Source: Holacanthus passer | Taxonomy: Eukaryota; Chordata; Actinopteri; Pomacanthidae | Length of the DNA stretch: 64,000 nucleotides | Direction: 5' to 3' | Assembly: GCA_025331565.1 (NCBI GenBank) | Contig: JAFREQ010000042.1 | Coordinates: 186,001-250,000 of the forward strand | Part shown: positions 35,201-46,130 of the stretch, piece after piece | Layout of the letters: each line of letters opens with the position of its first letter | Position numbering within the stretch: position 1 is the first letter of the stretch | Program-made: the position numbers and the translations under genes | The notes under the pieces: generated by a model | The model's input: only the letters and a program-made list of their open reading frames with translations | Databases searched by the model: none | Told to the model about the DNA's origin: nothing

Positions 35201-38200
35201 AGCCACGGGTGCAGGGGCGGGGACAGAGGCGGGAGCGGGCTTAGTGACTGTAGGGGGCGTGGTTTCAACCTTCTCAGGCACACCAGAGGAACTGTCAATC
35301 TCACAGTCCGCTGCCATTCAACCAGCAGTGACACAAAAAATTAATTCCATATTATTTTAAAAAGTCAAGTGTTATAATGATGCAATAATAAAATATTAAA
35401 AACTAATAATAAATCATAGAAATAAACAATAATGTAACAAGTACAAATATTTTTATATAAACTATAAAGTGTTAAAATAATATCCTGACATGTAACGGAG
35501 GAGTTTGAGGTGTGTTTGGCGATCTTGTCCTCGTCATCTCCGTCTCCTTCCGTCCTGCTGGAGACACTGCCGATCCCAGAATCCACCGGGCTGCTGCGTG
35601 ATGACAGTGCTGATGATGTCATTGTTGCCAAGGGTGGGGCTTGTATCCAGACAGGGACGGCTGCTGAAACAGCAGCTGAGTCCAGCTGTGAGTTTAAATA
35701 GAGAAGTTCGAATCAGCAGTGATGAAACGAGATATTTTCCTGACCCCGTCAGATTCGCTGAGCTCCACCTTGTTAAGCCAATTCTGTCTGTAGCTGAGAA
35801 ACTGAAAAACATGCGATTGCAGTCATCATTACTTTGACAACACGTTCAGTGGAGACAGGAGCCAGTAAATCAGCACTATTTCATTTTATTCTGTATCGTC
35901 CACTTGTTCATCTGCTTGTTAAGATAAATGTCAAGGTCATCATTCGTAGTTCAGCTTCAGTGGACCTGAACTGATCAGCTGTGAGGGTCTCAAGTCAGGC
36001 TTAGTCAATTCAGAGTTCAGGTTTAAACTCAGAGTTTGTAAACTCCTGGTCCAATAATGTCTATATGATTATTGTCCAGGCTACAGGTCGTCAACACGGC
36101 TGAACCTGAATATGACGTTTAATATCTGTAGTAAACACTAGAAAGCATTACAGTGACGGACAGAACTCTGCTTCTTGTCGGGATGATGTCCTGTGAGCAG
36201 CAGCCGCTTTCTGAGCATGTGCAGAGTAGAGTCAGATGTATTATAGCTTCAAAAATATGTCACTTTATTTAATGAGTTCCTCACTGAGATCAAACATGTC
36301 TCCAGGCAGCAGCACAGTTTCAGAAACTAGAATTACTAACAGTGTGGTCAGAGAACAGTCATAATTTTATTTTAAACCCATTGTATTTATAACACAATAT
36401 AGTGTGGTTTAAAGCAGACATGAGGCCATTTTGTTGGTTAATGCTCACATCACTTTGCTTACATCTGTAATGTCTCTAATGAAGCATTCATAACTCTTTT
36501 ATGTTAATGAGTGTTAATCACTTTCCATGGAAACAGTTTCAAACACACCTGATTGGCCACCTTCCCAGCAGCAGATGTGCTCGTGGCAGCTGGAGGCTTC
36601 CGACTGGGCGGTTCAGGTGGTTGGGGGACGGGTTCAGACTCCTCCTCCAGCAGGCGGCGCTGTTTCTCCCGCTGACGCTTTATGGCTGTCACTCGGTGTC
36701 TGATCGCCTTGGCAACCAGCTTATAGTCCGCCTCACACACGAAGCCCAGCACCACCTGAGACACAGACAGGAAGAGAGAGGTGAGACCACCTTTACCTGT
36801 CGTCAGTGTGATGTCATCAGCGTGGCGGTGCAGGTACCATCTCCTGGGCCACCTCCTCAGGGACGTCTTTATACAGCTCAAACAGGAACTCGATGGCGTT
36901 GTTGTCTTTGTATTTTCCGTGAAGCTTCTTGTTGTGGTCCATCCTGAGCCAGAGCTTCAGAGCCGCCTTCGAGCCGTCATCGTCCTCGGCCAGATCCACG
37001 TGAACTCCCAGCTGCTCCTGGAAGAACCGGTGATCCAGCAGGTCCTGAACCGTGAACCTGCAGGAGGAAACCGTGATCACTGGTCTACCAGGGCTAAAGC
37101 CAGGACTATATATGTATATATATGTTTGTATGTATGTACAGAGTTCAGCCAATCAGTGAGTTCCCTGTGAGTCTGTGTGAACGTTTCTGTCTTTGGTCTG
37201 GATCAAACAAACTGAAATGAAGGTGTGAAAGAGACCTTAGATTAAAAGGTGTAAATGCTGCGCTGTGATTGGTCATATCACCTCTCATTGCTGTTGGTTC
37301 GAATGCAGCCTTCAATGATCTCCTTCAGTTCAGGGACCTTTACTTCATAAAAACTGTCCGGCTTGATTCCCTAAGAGACGAACAGACAGTCAGATATCTT
37401 AACGAAGTAAGCAGAAGACACTCTGGTGGGCGGAGCCTTACGTTGGTGACTTTACGGTAGATCTGAGCGGCGTTCTGACACTCAGAGTATGGATACTCAG
37501 ACGTCGCCATCTCCAGGATGCACATGCCGAAGGCATAAACATCCACAGCCTCGTCATACTTCTCCTCATACATCTCTGGGGCCATGAACTCTGGGGTCCC
37601 TGAACGCATCACCAGTCATATTATGAAGTACAACAGCAACTTCAAACAAATCAGTATTAAGATTTATCAGAAAGTATGATGTTTCAAATCAGATGGATTC
37701 ATGTCAGCAAGTTAAACCCAACGGTTCTGACCCGGCTGGTTCTCTGTACTCGCTGTGTTCTTACCAATGACACTCTTGGCGAACGAGGCCTTCTTGAGCG
37801 TGGCGAGGCCCAGGTCTCCAATCTTGACGGAGGCCGTGGGTCCGGTGATGAAGACGTTGTCACACTTGAGGTCTCGGTGCAGGATGGGGGGGCAGCGTGA
37901 GTGCAAGAACTGCAGCCCCTTCAGGATCTGGAAGCTCCAGCGCTGCAGCAGCTTCAGCTTCATCTGACGGAACCTGCGCAGGTACCTGAAGGGGGTTTAA
38001 AGAAGACATATGAGCCTGGTCAATTCAGGTAAGCTCCAGGAACTGACATGATCGTGGGGAGTTCAGGAATTAACATCTTCTGTGTTGTTCTTCTGTGACT
38101 AAAGCACTTTCTAACTTCACATTGTAAATAAGGTTTGCTTGCTACAGAGAAAAAAACAGACCTCAGTCAGATCCTATGTCATATTTAATTATTTATTTTG

Positions 38201-39463
38201 GTTTTCTATGCTACAAGAATGTATTAAATTTTCACTTTTTAAAGGTCACTTTTCTAAACGTTCTTTTGCTGCTGTGACACTTCAGGTCTCATGTTTAGTT
38301 TATCTGAACTTCTCATAGAATTTGGACAAAAACGGGTGTTTTAAGATGAAAGTTGCTAAAAGCAGAAATGATTTCTGTGACGTTTTGAATTGCTGCTTGT
38401 TTCAATAAGGATGAGGCAAAAGTTGCTGACCAAAAAGAAGATAGGTCCAGAGCCTGAAAGAAAATGTTAAATATATAAATCAAGACACAAGTAAATATAA
38501 AAGGGCTGGAGTAAAGATCAAGCACAGGCCCATCGAGCAGGTTTTGACTTTTATTCCAGACTCACGTCTTCAGGGTCCCGGACGTCATGAGCTCCGTCAC
38601 CAGGATGGTGCATTTGTGGCCCCTAAGTGTCGATTTCCAGGAGTCGAAGAATCGGACGATGTTTGGATGCTGCAGAGCTTTCAGCATCTCCACCTCCTCA
38701 TTGAACCTCTGACGCTCTGTCTTGTTCAGACGATGAGTCTGAGGGGTTAAAGATGATCGACGAACACATGAGTGACTGAACTGATGAAACACCTGAGAGT
38801 CCGATGAGAAACACCTCCAGCATGAAGGACAACAACAGCTGAGCTGCTGATGTGATAAAACAAACGTCTCCAATTACTGAGAGAGCATGATGGGAAATCA
38901 GCAGCAGCGCGTGCACACACAAACACACACACAAACACACACACACACACAAACCTTGTTAGAGGTTGCATGTGTCTGTGTGTGGAGGTCAGTTCAACCA
39001 ATCAGAGAAGTCTGTTTCAGGGGGTCTGATATAAAATATTTGGTAAAGATTTATTTCACGTTTGTAAATTAATTTTGTATTTGTATTTAAGAAAAGTGCC
39101 TCGAGATGACTTCTGTTATGATTTGGTGCTTCACAAATAAAATTGATTTGAATTGAACTGAAATAATTCTGTGATTTGGAAACAATTATAAGTAAAACTG
39201 GAATCGTTTTAACTAAGAAAGTCTGACTGAAAGTCTTTAGCAGAAATGTTCTGTCCAGTCAGTCGTCTCGTGACCCTTTGGAGGCTCCCAGGTTGAGAAC
39301 CATAAACACATAACAGGAAGTTCATCACAGAGAGCTGACCTTTGACCCCTTTAATTTCATAACTGTGTGTGTGTGAGCTGTTATCAACATCAACCAGCAG
39401 CCGTCTGTCAAATCAGATACTATGTACAGTACAACAAACTGCTGAGTCACCGCTAACACTTTA

Positions 39464-39515
<52 letters not shown>

Positions 39516-40237
39516 CCTTGTTTTTCTGCTTGAGCCAAAGTAATTTTCAGTTCATTTTACTGAAACTAAACCATTTGATGAGTGATGACATCACAACAGT
39601 CAGCCAATAGCAGGTCGCCTCTACAGCAGCACCTTTAAACCAGCAGGTTTGATGTGACGTCATGTCAAAACAGAAACATCCTCCATGATGTTGAAGAGTT
39701 CCAGTGACAGATAGTCCAACATTCACCATGGTGACACCTGACAAAAATGAATAAACAAACCCAACAACCAGCTGAACAAATAAAACGTAGCTCCAGCACC
39801 AGTAAAAGACCAGTGGGGAGTGTGACTCTGAAGGTCTGATCAGCTTTAAACACTGATCCATGTGTGTACAAACACTTTCTGATTAGAGTCACTAAACTAA
39901 GTAACTAAACAAAGATTCATGTCGATGGATTCTTCACTAAAAATTCATTTAGTGTCTGTTTTTCACGACTTCAGAAAAATGATGGAACAGAATACAAACA
40001 CATCAGAGGCACCAGCTCACAATGATGGTGAGACACATCAAACCCAAACAATAAAAGAAATGTCCTCACAGTGATACAATTTAATGTGTGTGTGTGTGTT
40101 AAATATTTACTCTTTAGGGTAATACACGTATCACCTGTCACTGTGCTTCCTCAACATGAGCCAATCAGAGCTCAGTCAGCATCCAATAAAACTATAAAGT
40201 GATTCAGCCTCAAAGCTGAGAAACACTCTGTGACCTC

Positions 40238-40299
<62 letters not shown>

Positions 40300-41399
40300 G
40301 AGCAGGCCCTGAAGTCACTTTTCTCGAGAGATTATATAAATAAAATTGAATCTTTGCCTGTAGGATCCATTTTTATTCATGTGTAAGTATTATTGAAACA
40401 ATTCAGTTTACAAATAAAAATTTAAAAACAAATTAATTTATTAAAATAAACCTAAATAATTGAACAACAACGTTATCTTGTGCATCACAAAATCGATTGG
40501 GGCTCAGCAGAAAATGTTAAAAAGAACTAAAGTAATAGCTGAATAATATTTCGGTTATTAGCTGTTAGACGTGTGAAGAGTTCCTGTGTTCCTGTACCTT
40601 AAAGGTCCTGTTTTGTAGAAAGTGAGAGTTGGATAATAAAGCAGGTTCAGGTGCTTCATTAATATACAAGAAGGAGAAATTCACACAGATCGTATCCAGA
40701 AACTGTGAATCCTTCAAACGAGCCGTCAGGACGTCTGTAAGGTTTTAATGTCACAACTACACAGTCATGGCCTTCGATCGCACGCCGACATTTTATTAGC
40801 ATTAACTGCAGGACGTTTCACTCTCAACCAAACTTCTATTCTTTAGTATAAATAAAAGATTTCAAGTTATTCATATTTAGAAAAACAAATAATAAAGATT
40901 TAGACAAAAACTGAAATTGTTCCAAAACTTGTCTCAAAAAGTTTGAACGTCTTCGGTATTAATGATTAATGAGTGTGTAGTAGTCAGTGTGTATTTGTGT
41001 TACCTGCAGTTCACACCAGGCCACCTCCACCGTGGTCTCGGTGTCCAGTCCTCTGTAAACCGTCTTGAAGGATCCTCGTCCAATCTCGATGTTGAACTTG
41101 AGGAATCGTCCGTCAGGAGATGAAGCCACCGCCTGTGTCTCCTCTTCATCACGCCTTTCATCCTCCTTCTGTTGCCATGGTAACGCCACCCTGTTGGAGT
41201 CCAAGAGCGCCGCCCTCGTCTCCTCCCCCGAGTCTGAGCTCACGTCCTGGTTGGCCAGACGGTTTGCCACAGGCTCTGATTGGATGTCCTCTGAGTTTGG
41301 CATGGTAACGGGAAGAAGAGAAGGAAGAGGAATAGACGGTTCCTCTTCCTCTTCTTCAGGTCTTTTCTTAGTTTGGTGGTCAGTGGTCTGGGGCAGCAT
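26273..41399 (-). CDS. wnk4: WNK lysine-deficient protein kinase (WNK4-like)
   Basis: Chloride-sensing Ser/Thr kinase that activates SPAK/OSR1 and controls NCC/NKCC cotransporters. Coding exons on minus: 41399-41004, 38738-38566, 37985-37765, 37599-37442, 37370-37282, 37057-36838, 36755-36549, 35685-35490, 35310-35111, 34266-34193, 33738-33603, 33483-33367, 32090-31935, 31716-31671, 31155-31054, 30313-29697, 29279-28975, 28679-28631, 27942-27486, 26698-26493 and 26409-26273. Phases agree throughout except in 29279-28975 (see its entry). WNK hallmarks: GRGSFKTVYRG glycine-loop lysine, VAWCELQ with Cys for the usual Lys, HRDLKCDN, DLGLATL (chloride-pocket leucines) and SVIGTPEFMAPE. Downstream are an RFXV-binding PF2-like domain, a DSGIGS motif, a Pro-rich exon (30313-29697), GRFQVT and a coiled coil (HLAEVQNLQANQKREIEELY). 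About 1,320-1,420 residues, depending on the repeat exon. The stop at 26275-26273 assumes GTGAGC after codon ATG (26317-26315) is not a donor. WNK4 rather than another WNK is inferred mainly from 17q synteny. Confidence 0.85.
28975..29279 (-). other. wnk4: wnk4 exon made of an 18-bp / hexapeptide minisatellite with a frame-breaking unit
   Basis: Good acceptor (TTCATTTCAG before 29279) and donor (GTGAGA after 28975) bound a 305-nt block matching neighbouring exons in phase 0 on both sides. Thirteen tandem units lie in it. Twelve are 18 bp and encode SLT(G/S)(V/A/S)P; one (about 29178-29197) is 20 bp and shifts the frame to an early stop. Outside that unit the frame would run on to LSDSSTSSPPVLTPHNR and join the next exon correctly. 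So it is probably a real exon, either damaged in this allele, mis-assembled, or skipped; skipping keeps the frame. Confidence 0.6.
30860..31050 (-). mobile_element. LINE reverse-transcriptase fragment in wnk4 intron
   Basis: Minus-strand reading contains NCGIPQGSILGPLLF, the canonical RT motif 3 to 4 boundary of non-LTR elements, preceded by a typical fish-LINE stretch (SFLKITGRVQHSVNSSS). It is only about 60 codons, with no YADD in the same frame, so a truncated fossil. Inserted in sense orientation just downstream of the exon at 31155-31054. Confidence 0.7.
32523..32582 (-). repeat. LINE 3' tail remnant
   Basis: Plus-strand TTTCTTTATTAGTCCCACAA followed by TGGGGCCATTTCC. This is the same terminal hairpin-like motif seen at about 5672, 43455 and 55030, so a short remnant of the same LINE family, in minus orientation. 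Confidence 0.55.
39070..39165 (+). repeat. Second copy of the AATAAA-tailed fish repeat
   Basis: AAGTGCCTCGAGATGACTTC and CTTCACAAATAAAATTGA match the 3' part of the repeat at 11640-11700 with a few substitutions. Lies in a wnk4 intron. Confidence 0.55.
40242..40297. repeat. (CA)n microsatellite in wnk4 intron
   Basis: An uninterrupted CA run of about 27 dinucleotides. A second CT/CA compound run lies at 39463-39512. Both are simple repeats with no other visible content. Confidence 0.9.
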
Positions 41400-42280
41400 C
41401 CTGCTCAGACCCTCCTCCTCTTCCTCCCTCCCTCCCTCCCTCTCAGCGGGGTGTCGATCCGGGTGATGTCAGAGGAGTGGGAGGAGCTGCCAGAGGACAC
41501 TTTGAACATCAACAGACACTTTGCTTCTTAAATTTGATCAAATAATTCATTCATAGCTTTACCAATATTATCAGAATTGTCAGTAACCAAAGACAGATTC
41601 AGTTATCAAGAGGAGGAGGAGGAGTTTGTTCTTTTCATGACTGATTTCAGCTTCTCAAACACAAATCATAAAAGGTGATTTTATATTATGTATACTGCAG
41701 GTTCATTTATTATAAAAACTCAAAATAAAGTTTATTTAGAATTACATAATTTCATTATTCAATATTATTAAAATTGTTATTATTGTTGTTGTTTAAAAAT
41801 ACATTTAAAACTGTTATATTTCCATTGAGGTCAGAGCAAATAGGTTTGTGTCCGTATGTTGCTGCTGCTGCTTGATTTCAGTTTACTCACTGTGTCTGCA
41901 GTTAATCAGGCTGAGAGGAAAAACTGAAACCAGTAAAACCACAACAGAAACCAGTTGACCCGCAGAGGATCCTTGAAGTCCAGGTTCAACCAGTGCCCAC
42001 TGGAGTCACAACAGTCACAGTGAGGCACCTGCAAAGCACTTAATAAAATCTTTCTTCTTCTTCTTCTGCTTCTTCTTCCTGCTGTTTGTGATCATTTGTC
42101 CACAGACTGAACTGTGTGACAGCTCGAGCTCTATCAGCAGAGAACAGACAGCACGAGCTGCTCAGGCCCCGCCCAGCTGACACCTGTCACCTGGCCTGAT
42201 AAAAACACTGGGATATATGACAGAATGAACTTCGTTCATGAGCAATTTTCTTTTCTTACCATCATTATCAAAACTGGCTT
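41400..42280 (-). promoter_or_regulatory. wnk4: wnk4 5'UTR / promoter region
   Basis: Immediately upstream of the wnk4 ATG (minus) is a purine-rich GGAGG tract (41405-41445). Further up is AT-rich sequence without ORFs. A TATA box is not evident. The transcription start cannot be fixed by eye; a splice acceptor-like GAGCAG just before the ATG leaves open an upstream untranslated exon. Confidence 0.35.
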
Positions 42281-42297
42281 CTTTCATTATTATATTA

Positions 42298-42486
42298 TGG
42301 GGTGGCTGTGGCTCAGGAGGTAGAGTGGTTGACCACCAATCAGAAGGTTAATGGCTCAGTCCCTGGCCCCTGCAGTCTATGTGTCCTTGGTCAAGATACT
42401 GAACCCCAAATTGCCCCCGATGGCTGTCCCATCAGCATGTGAATGTACATCGCTTTGGATAAAAGCGTCTGCTAAATGAAATTGTA
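42298..42486 (+). mobile_element. tRNA-derived SINE
   Basis: The head has an A-box-like TGGCTCAGGAGGTAGAGTGG and a degenerate B box (GGTTAATGGCTCAGTCC). The body is the common fish sequence GTCAAGATACTGAACCCCAA, and the tail is TTGGATAAAAGCGTCTGCTA. About 190 bp, upstream of wnk4 and psmd3. Confidence 0.8.
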
Positions 42487-42659
42487 GAATATTACTGCAT
42501 ATTTATTTTATTTTATCCTTAAGTATTATTCAATACAATTTTTTATATTATATTTATATATTTATTTATTTTTATTTATTTTATATTTATATATTTATAT
42601 TATTTTACTTTATATTATATTTGTATTACGTCCAGTTAAGTTTAATTATCTTTTACAAT

Positions 42660-43520
42660 TTTACTCCTCTCCTTTTACTTAAACTCACCCAGCTCACTGT
42701 GCCAGCCCCCAACTGTCAGTGGATTACAAACTTGCTGACGGACAGGAAGCAGCAGGTGCAGCATCACATCCAGCACCCAGACAATCAGCACTGGCGCCCC
42801 CCAGGGGTGTGTGCTCTCCCCACTGCTCTTCACTCTATACCAACGACTGCACCTCAAGGGATCCATCTGTTAAACTCCTGAAGTTTGCAGACGACACAAC
42901 GGTCATCTGCCTCATCCAGGACGGTGACGAGTCGCCATACAGACGGGAGGCGGAACATCTGGTCCTCTGGTGCAGCCGGAACAACCTGGAGCTGAACACA
43001 GAGGAGCCCCCCAGCTCCGCACCCCCTCTCCATTCTGAACAGCAAGGTGTCTACTGTGGAAACCTTCAGGTTTCTGGGATCCACAATCTCCCAGGATTTA
43101 AAGTGGGAATCCAACATAGACACCATCGGGAAAAAGGCCCAGCAGAGGTTCAACCTGCCTAAGGAGCTGCTGACAAACTTTTACACTGCTACTATTCAGT
43201 CTGTTCTCTGCACATCTATCACAGTGTGGTTTGGATCAGCCACCAAACAGACCAACACACCCTGGACACAATATATTCCAACTCCTCCCCTCTGGTAGGC
43301 GCTACAGAGCACTGCACGCCAAAACAACCAGGCACATGAACAGTTTCTTCCCTCAGGCCGTCACTCTGATGAACTTATCCAGTGAAATAACCCAGTAACA
43401 ATCATTCACCTATAATAATGTATTTTCATATTATTACATACCTCATTGTTTAAGACAAGATAAACCTTTATTCGTCCCACAGTGGGGAAATTCACGATGT
43501 ACACCAGCAAAGGGGATAGA
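42660..43520 (+). mobile_element. LINE fragment (reverse-transcriptase palm to 3' end)
   Basis: Plus-strand RT motifs in broken frames: VCSPH..SLYTNDC, then LLKFADDTTVICLIQDGDES (the FADD catalytic box), WCSRNNLELNTEE, VETFRFLGSTISQDLKWESN and SVLCTSITVWFGSATKQ. The order matches fish L2/Rex-like elements. An internal deletion follows SATKQ (about 43240-43290), and frameshifts destroy the ORF. A CTTTATTCGTCCCACAGTGG tail motif follows at 43469-43488. Dead copy. Confidence 0.8.
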
Positions 43521-46020
43521 AGCAGTAAAATAGTTTTAAAAAAGAGCAATTTAAACAGGCTAAAAAGAAGATATTCACAAATTTACATAAGAAATTCACA
43601 CGAGACTTGCATTATTGGATTATATATGAGATATTAAATATTACATACTAAGTACAAAATATTACACATTGACTAGAATGGAGCGAAGTATTAAATACTA
43701 AATACTAAATTCAAAATATTGACAGGACATTGACTTAAGATAAAAATAAAATGATATTGCACATTGAGTAAAACATTGCACAGCAAATGAAATATAAAAT
43801 ATTGCACAGTGAATACATACTCACCGTGGTTACAGTGTAAATATCATCTGCCAGCACAAACCATGCATACTATGTATACTGTGTATACTGTCATATCCAC
43901 CTCCCTCTTGTCTTGTATATACTGTATATTGTATTTATCTGCACATATTCTGAATAACTGAAAATGAATTTCTGCATACTTTGTGTAACACCTTTGGAGT
44001 AGTTACAGTATGCTAGGTCCAGTGCTAGGTTCGACTACTAGAGCAGTGATAGGGTGCATTAATGACCACAGACCAGAGAATAAGTTTAAATTGCCGGCTT
44101 ATTATTTGTAGTGGAAGACAGAAAAGACAGTTGACACACAGTTAACATATAGGTTTCAGTATCTCTTTAAGAGAAATTAAATACCTCTCCCTTTTTGTTC
44201 AAGTGATTTAGTTATCAATCCCTTTTTTAGACTTAAACCTATTATTTGGCTTAAAAAGGATATTATTTTCAACCTAGGTTATTGTTCGTAGTAATTTCAA
44301 TCCTTCAATCTATGTGAGTTAACTCAGCGTTATTCTGAATAAAGTCTAGTTCTTTAGTTTCAAGGTTTAGTTCAAGTTTGATTATGTTGCCCTTCAAGTT
44401 TCAACCATTTCTTGTTTTGAACCAAACAAACATATATTTCAAACAATACTATTACAGTATTAACATGTATGGTTGACAAAAATAAAAGTGGTAACATGCA
44501 CAAAACTCAAAATAATTCAGCAAAAGACTGAACAACTTGTATATCACAGTTCAATGTCTCTATTTCCTTAACTGTTAATCCGTTGATTGTCCTGAGTTGT
44601 TAATCCAGTGTCTCTGAGAGTCCACTGCAGTTTTGCAGAGAAGTATGGGTAGATCCTACCAGTTTTAGATGGAACAGCGCAACGTCCAGCAGAAGGCGCG
44701 TTGCTCCCACGTGATGCACAGTTCCAGCGGTCCCTGGGCAGCTCGCCATCTTGTATCTCGCACGTGGAATCCAACTCAGAATTGCTCAGAATTCCCGATC
44801 CAAACCTTAATGGCCTACCATAACAACCAAATAATATATATAACTAACTTAGATAATGCATCAGGTAACTTCAAATATCAATAAAAGTCCGGTTTTCAGC
44901 TTAATTGGTACTTAACAAGATGGCGCAATCACCATCATGGCGGGCGGGAAATCAATTAAGCACCAAATTCACAGTTTATATCCACCATTTTAACATAAAA
45001 CAACAAAAATCTGTTACCTTAGCTCTCCATTTCCATGAAATAACCAATACATTATGACAAAACATTCCTTTCACGAAATAAAATACAATTTTTAGACTCA
45101 CCAAGTGAGTTCGGCAATGAATACACCGTCACCAAGGCAAGGACAGGTTGGAAAAACAAAAATAACTCCTCCAGAGTAAAACATAGCTTTAAATAGACAC
45201 TTTACCACGTTTTCCTCTATTTTCCTCTCTTTTAACAGCAGCTCCGTAAGAACTGCGTGCGAATCTCCCTCGTTCAGCAGCAGGAAAAGACAAAACAACC
45301 CGGTTGGCTGTGGATAGTCACATGGGTCACGCTACAACGTGACTCTCCAAAATAAGAGTCTAAACACCTTTTTAGCCATTTTTAAATCAAATAAAATTAA
45401 TAACATGAATTTACAAGTTTTTAATCCTTTAACATGTTTTAAACCCAAATTAAAAATTGCATCATGAAATATGGCATTGCTAACAATCTTAATGATTTTT
45501 TAAACAATATTAATCTATTTATTGTCTATTTATCACTTATAATGTATTTCTTTATGGCTGTTTTTATTAACAGGCTTCTATTACATTTGCACTCGGCTTA
45601 TATATGTATGTGTATGTGTGTGTGTGTGTACACTACTGTCTCAGGTTTTAGGAAAAATGTCTATGTTCTCCTAGTCTTGTTGGTCTACTCTTTGTTGTCA
45701 GTCTACTTATATGTAAGTACGGAGATCGAGGTGAAACCGGAGTCAAAGTTTTTATTTTTTGTCCTGCTTAGTTTTTTCTTTTGTCTTGAGATGTCATGTT
45801 GGATTCAATGTGTGTTTTCGTTATCAATGTTTTTTTTATTCTTTTTTGTTTTTTGCATCAGTAAAAAGATTTTTTGAATTTTAGAAAATTTCAGGTGTCA
45901 CCTGGCACAGAAACAGTTTTCAGAATGACGGAATCGATCCACCGGTGATCGATTAGCTGCTCTCTGCAATCATCTTGTACTGTCTGAAACGACCCACAAG
46001 CCTTTGCGCTGCAGAATAGT
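43520..46020. other. AT-rich intergenic region between wnk4 and psmd3
   Basis: No gene is supported. A 137-codon ORF at 45464-45877 is very hydrophobic and low-complexity, lacks family motifs and is most likely chance. Some of this block may be old transposon sequence, but no terminal repeats could be paired by eye. Confidence 0.45.
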
Positions 46021-46130
46021 TGCCAGTCATTGTAGCAGCAAACAAAGTGAAGCGACTCTTCAGACAAACTCTTGACTCACCTGTCCAGGCTTTATTTCTC
46101 CCGACTGTCACCTGTTTGCTTCCTGACATC

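Noticed and set aside
35700..36540. Searched for a missed wnk4 exon carrying the acidic degron
   Set aside because: No acidic motif with flanking splice sites could be found by eye in this intron.
45464..45877. 137-codon hydrophobic ORF
   Set aside because: AT-rich, low complexity, contains a GT-repeat-encoded CVCV run; most likely chance.
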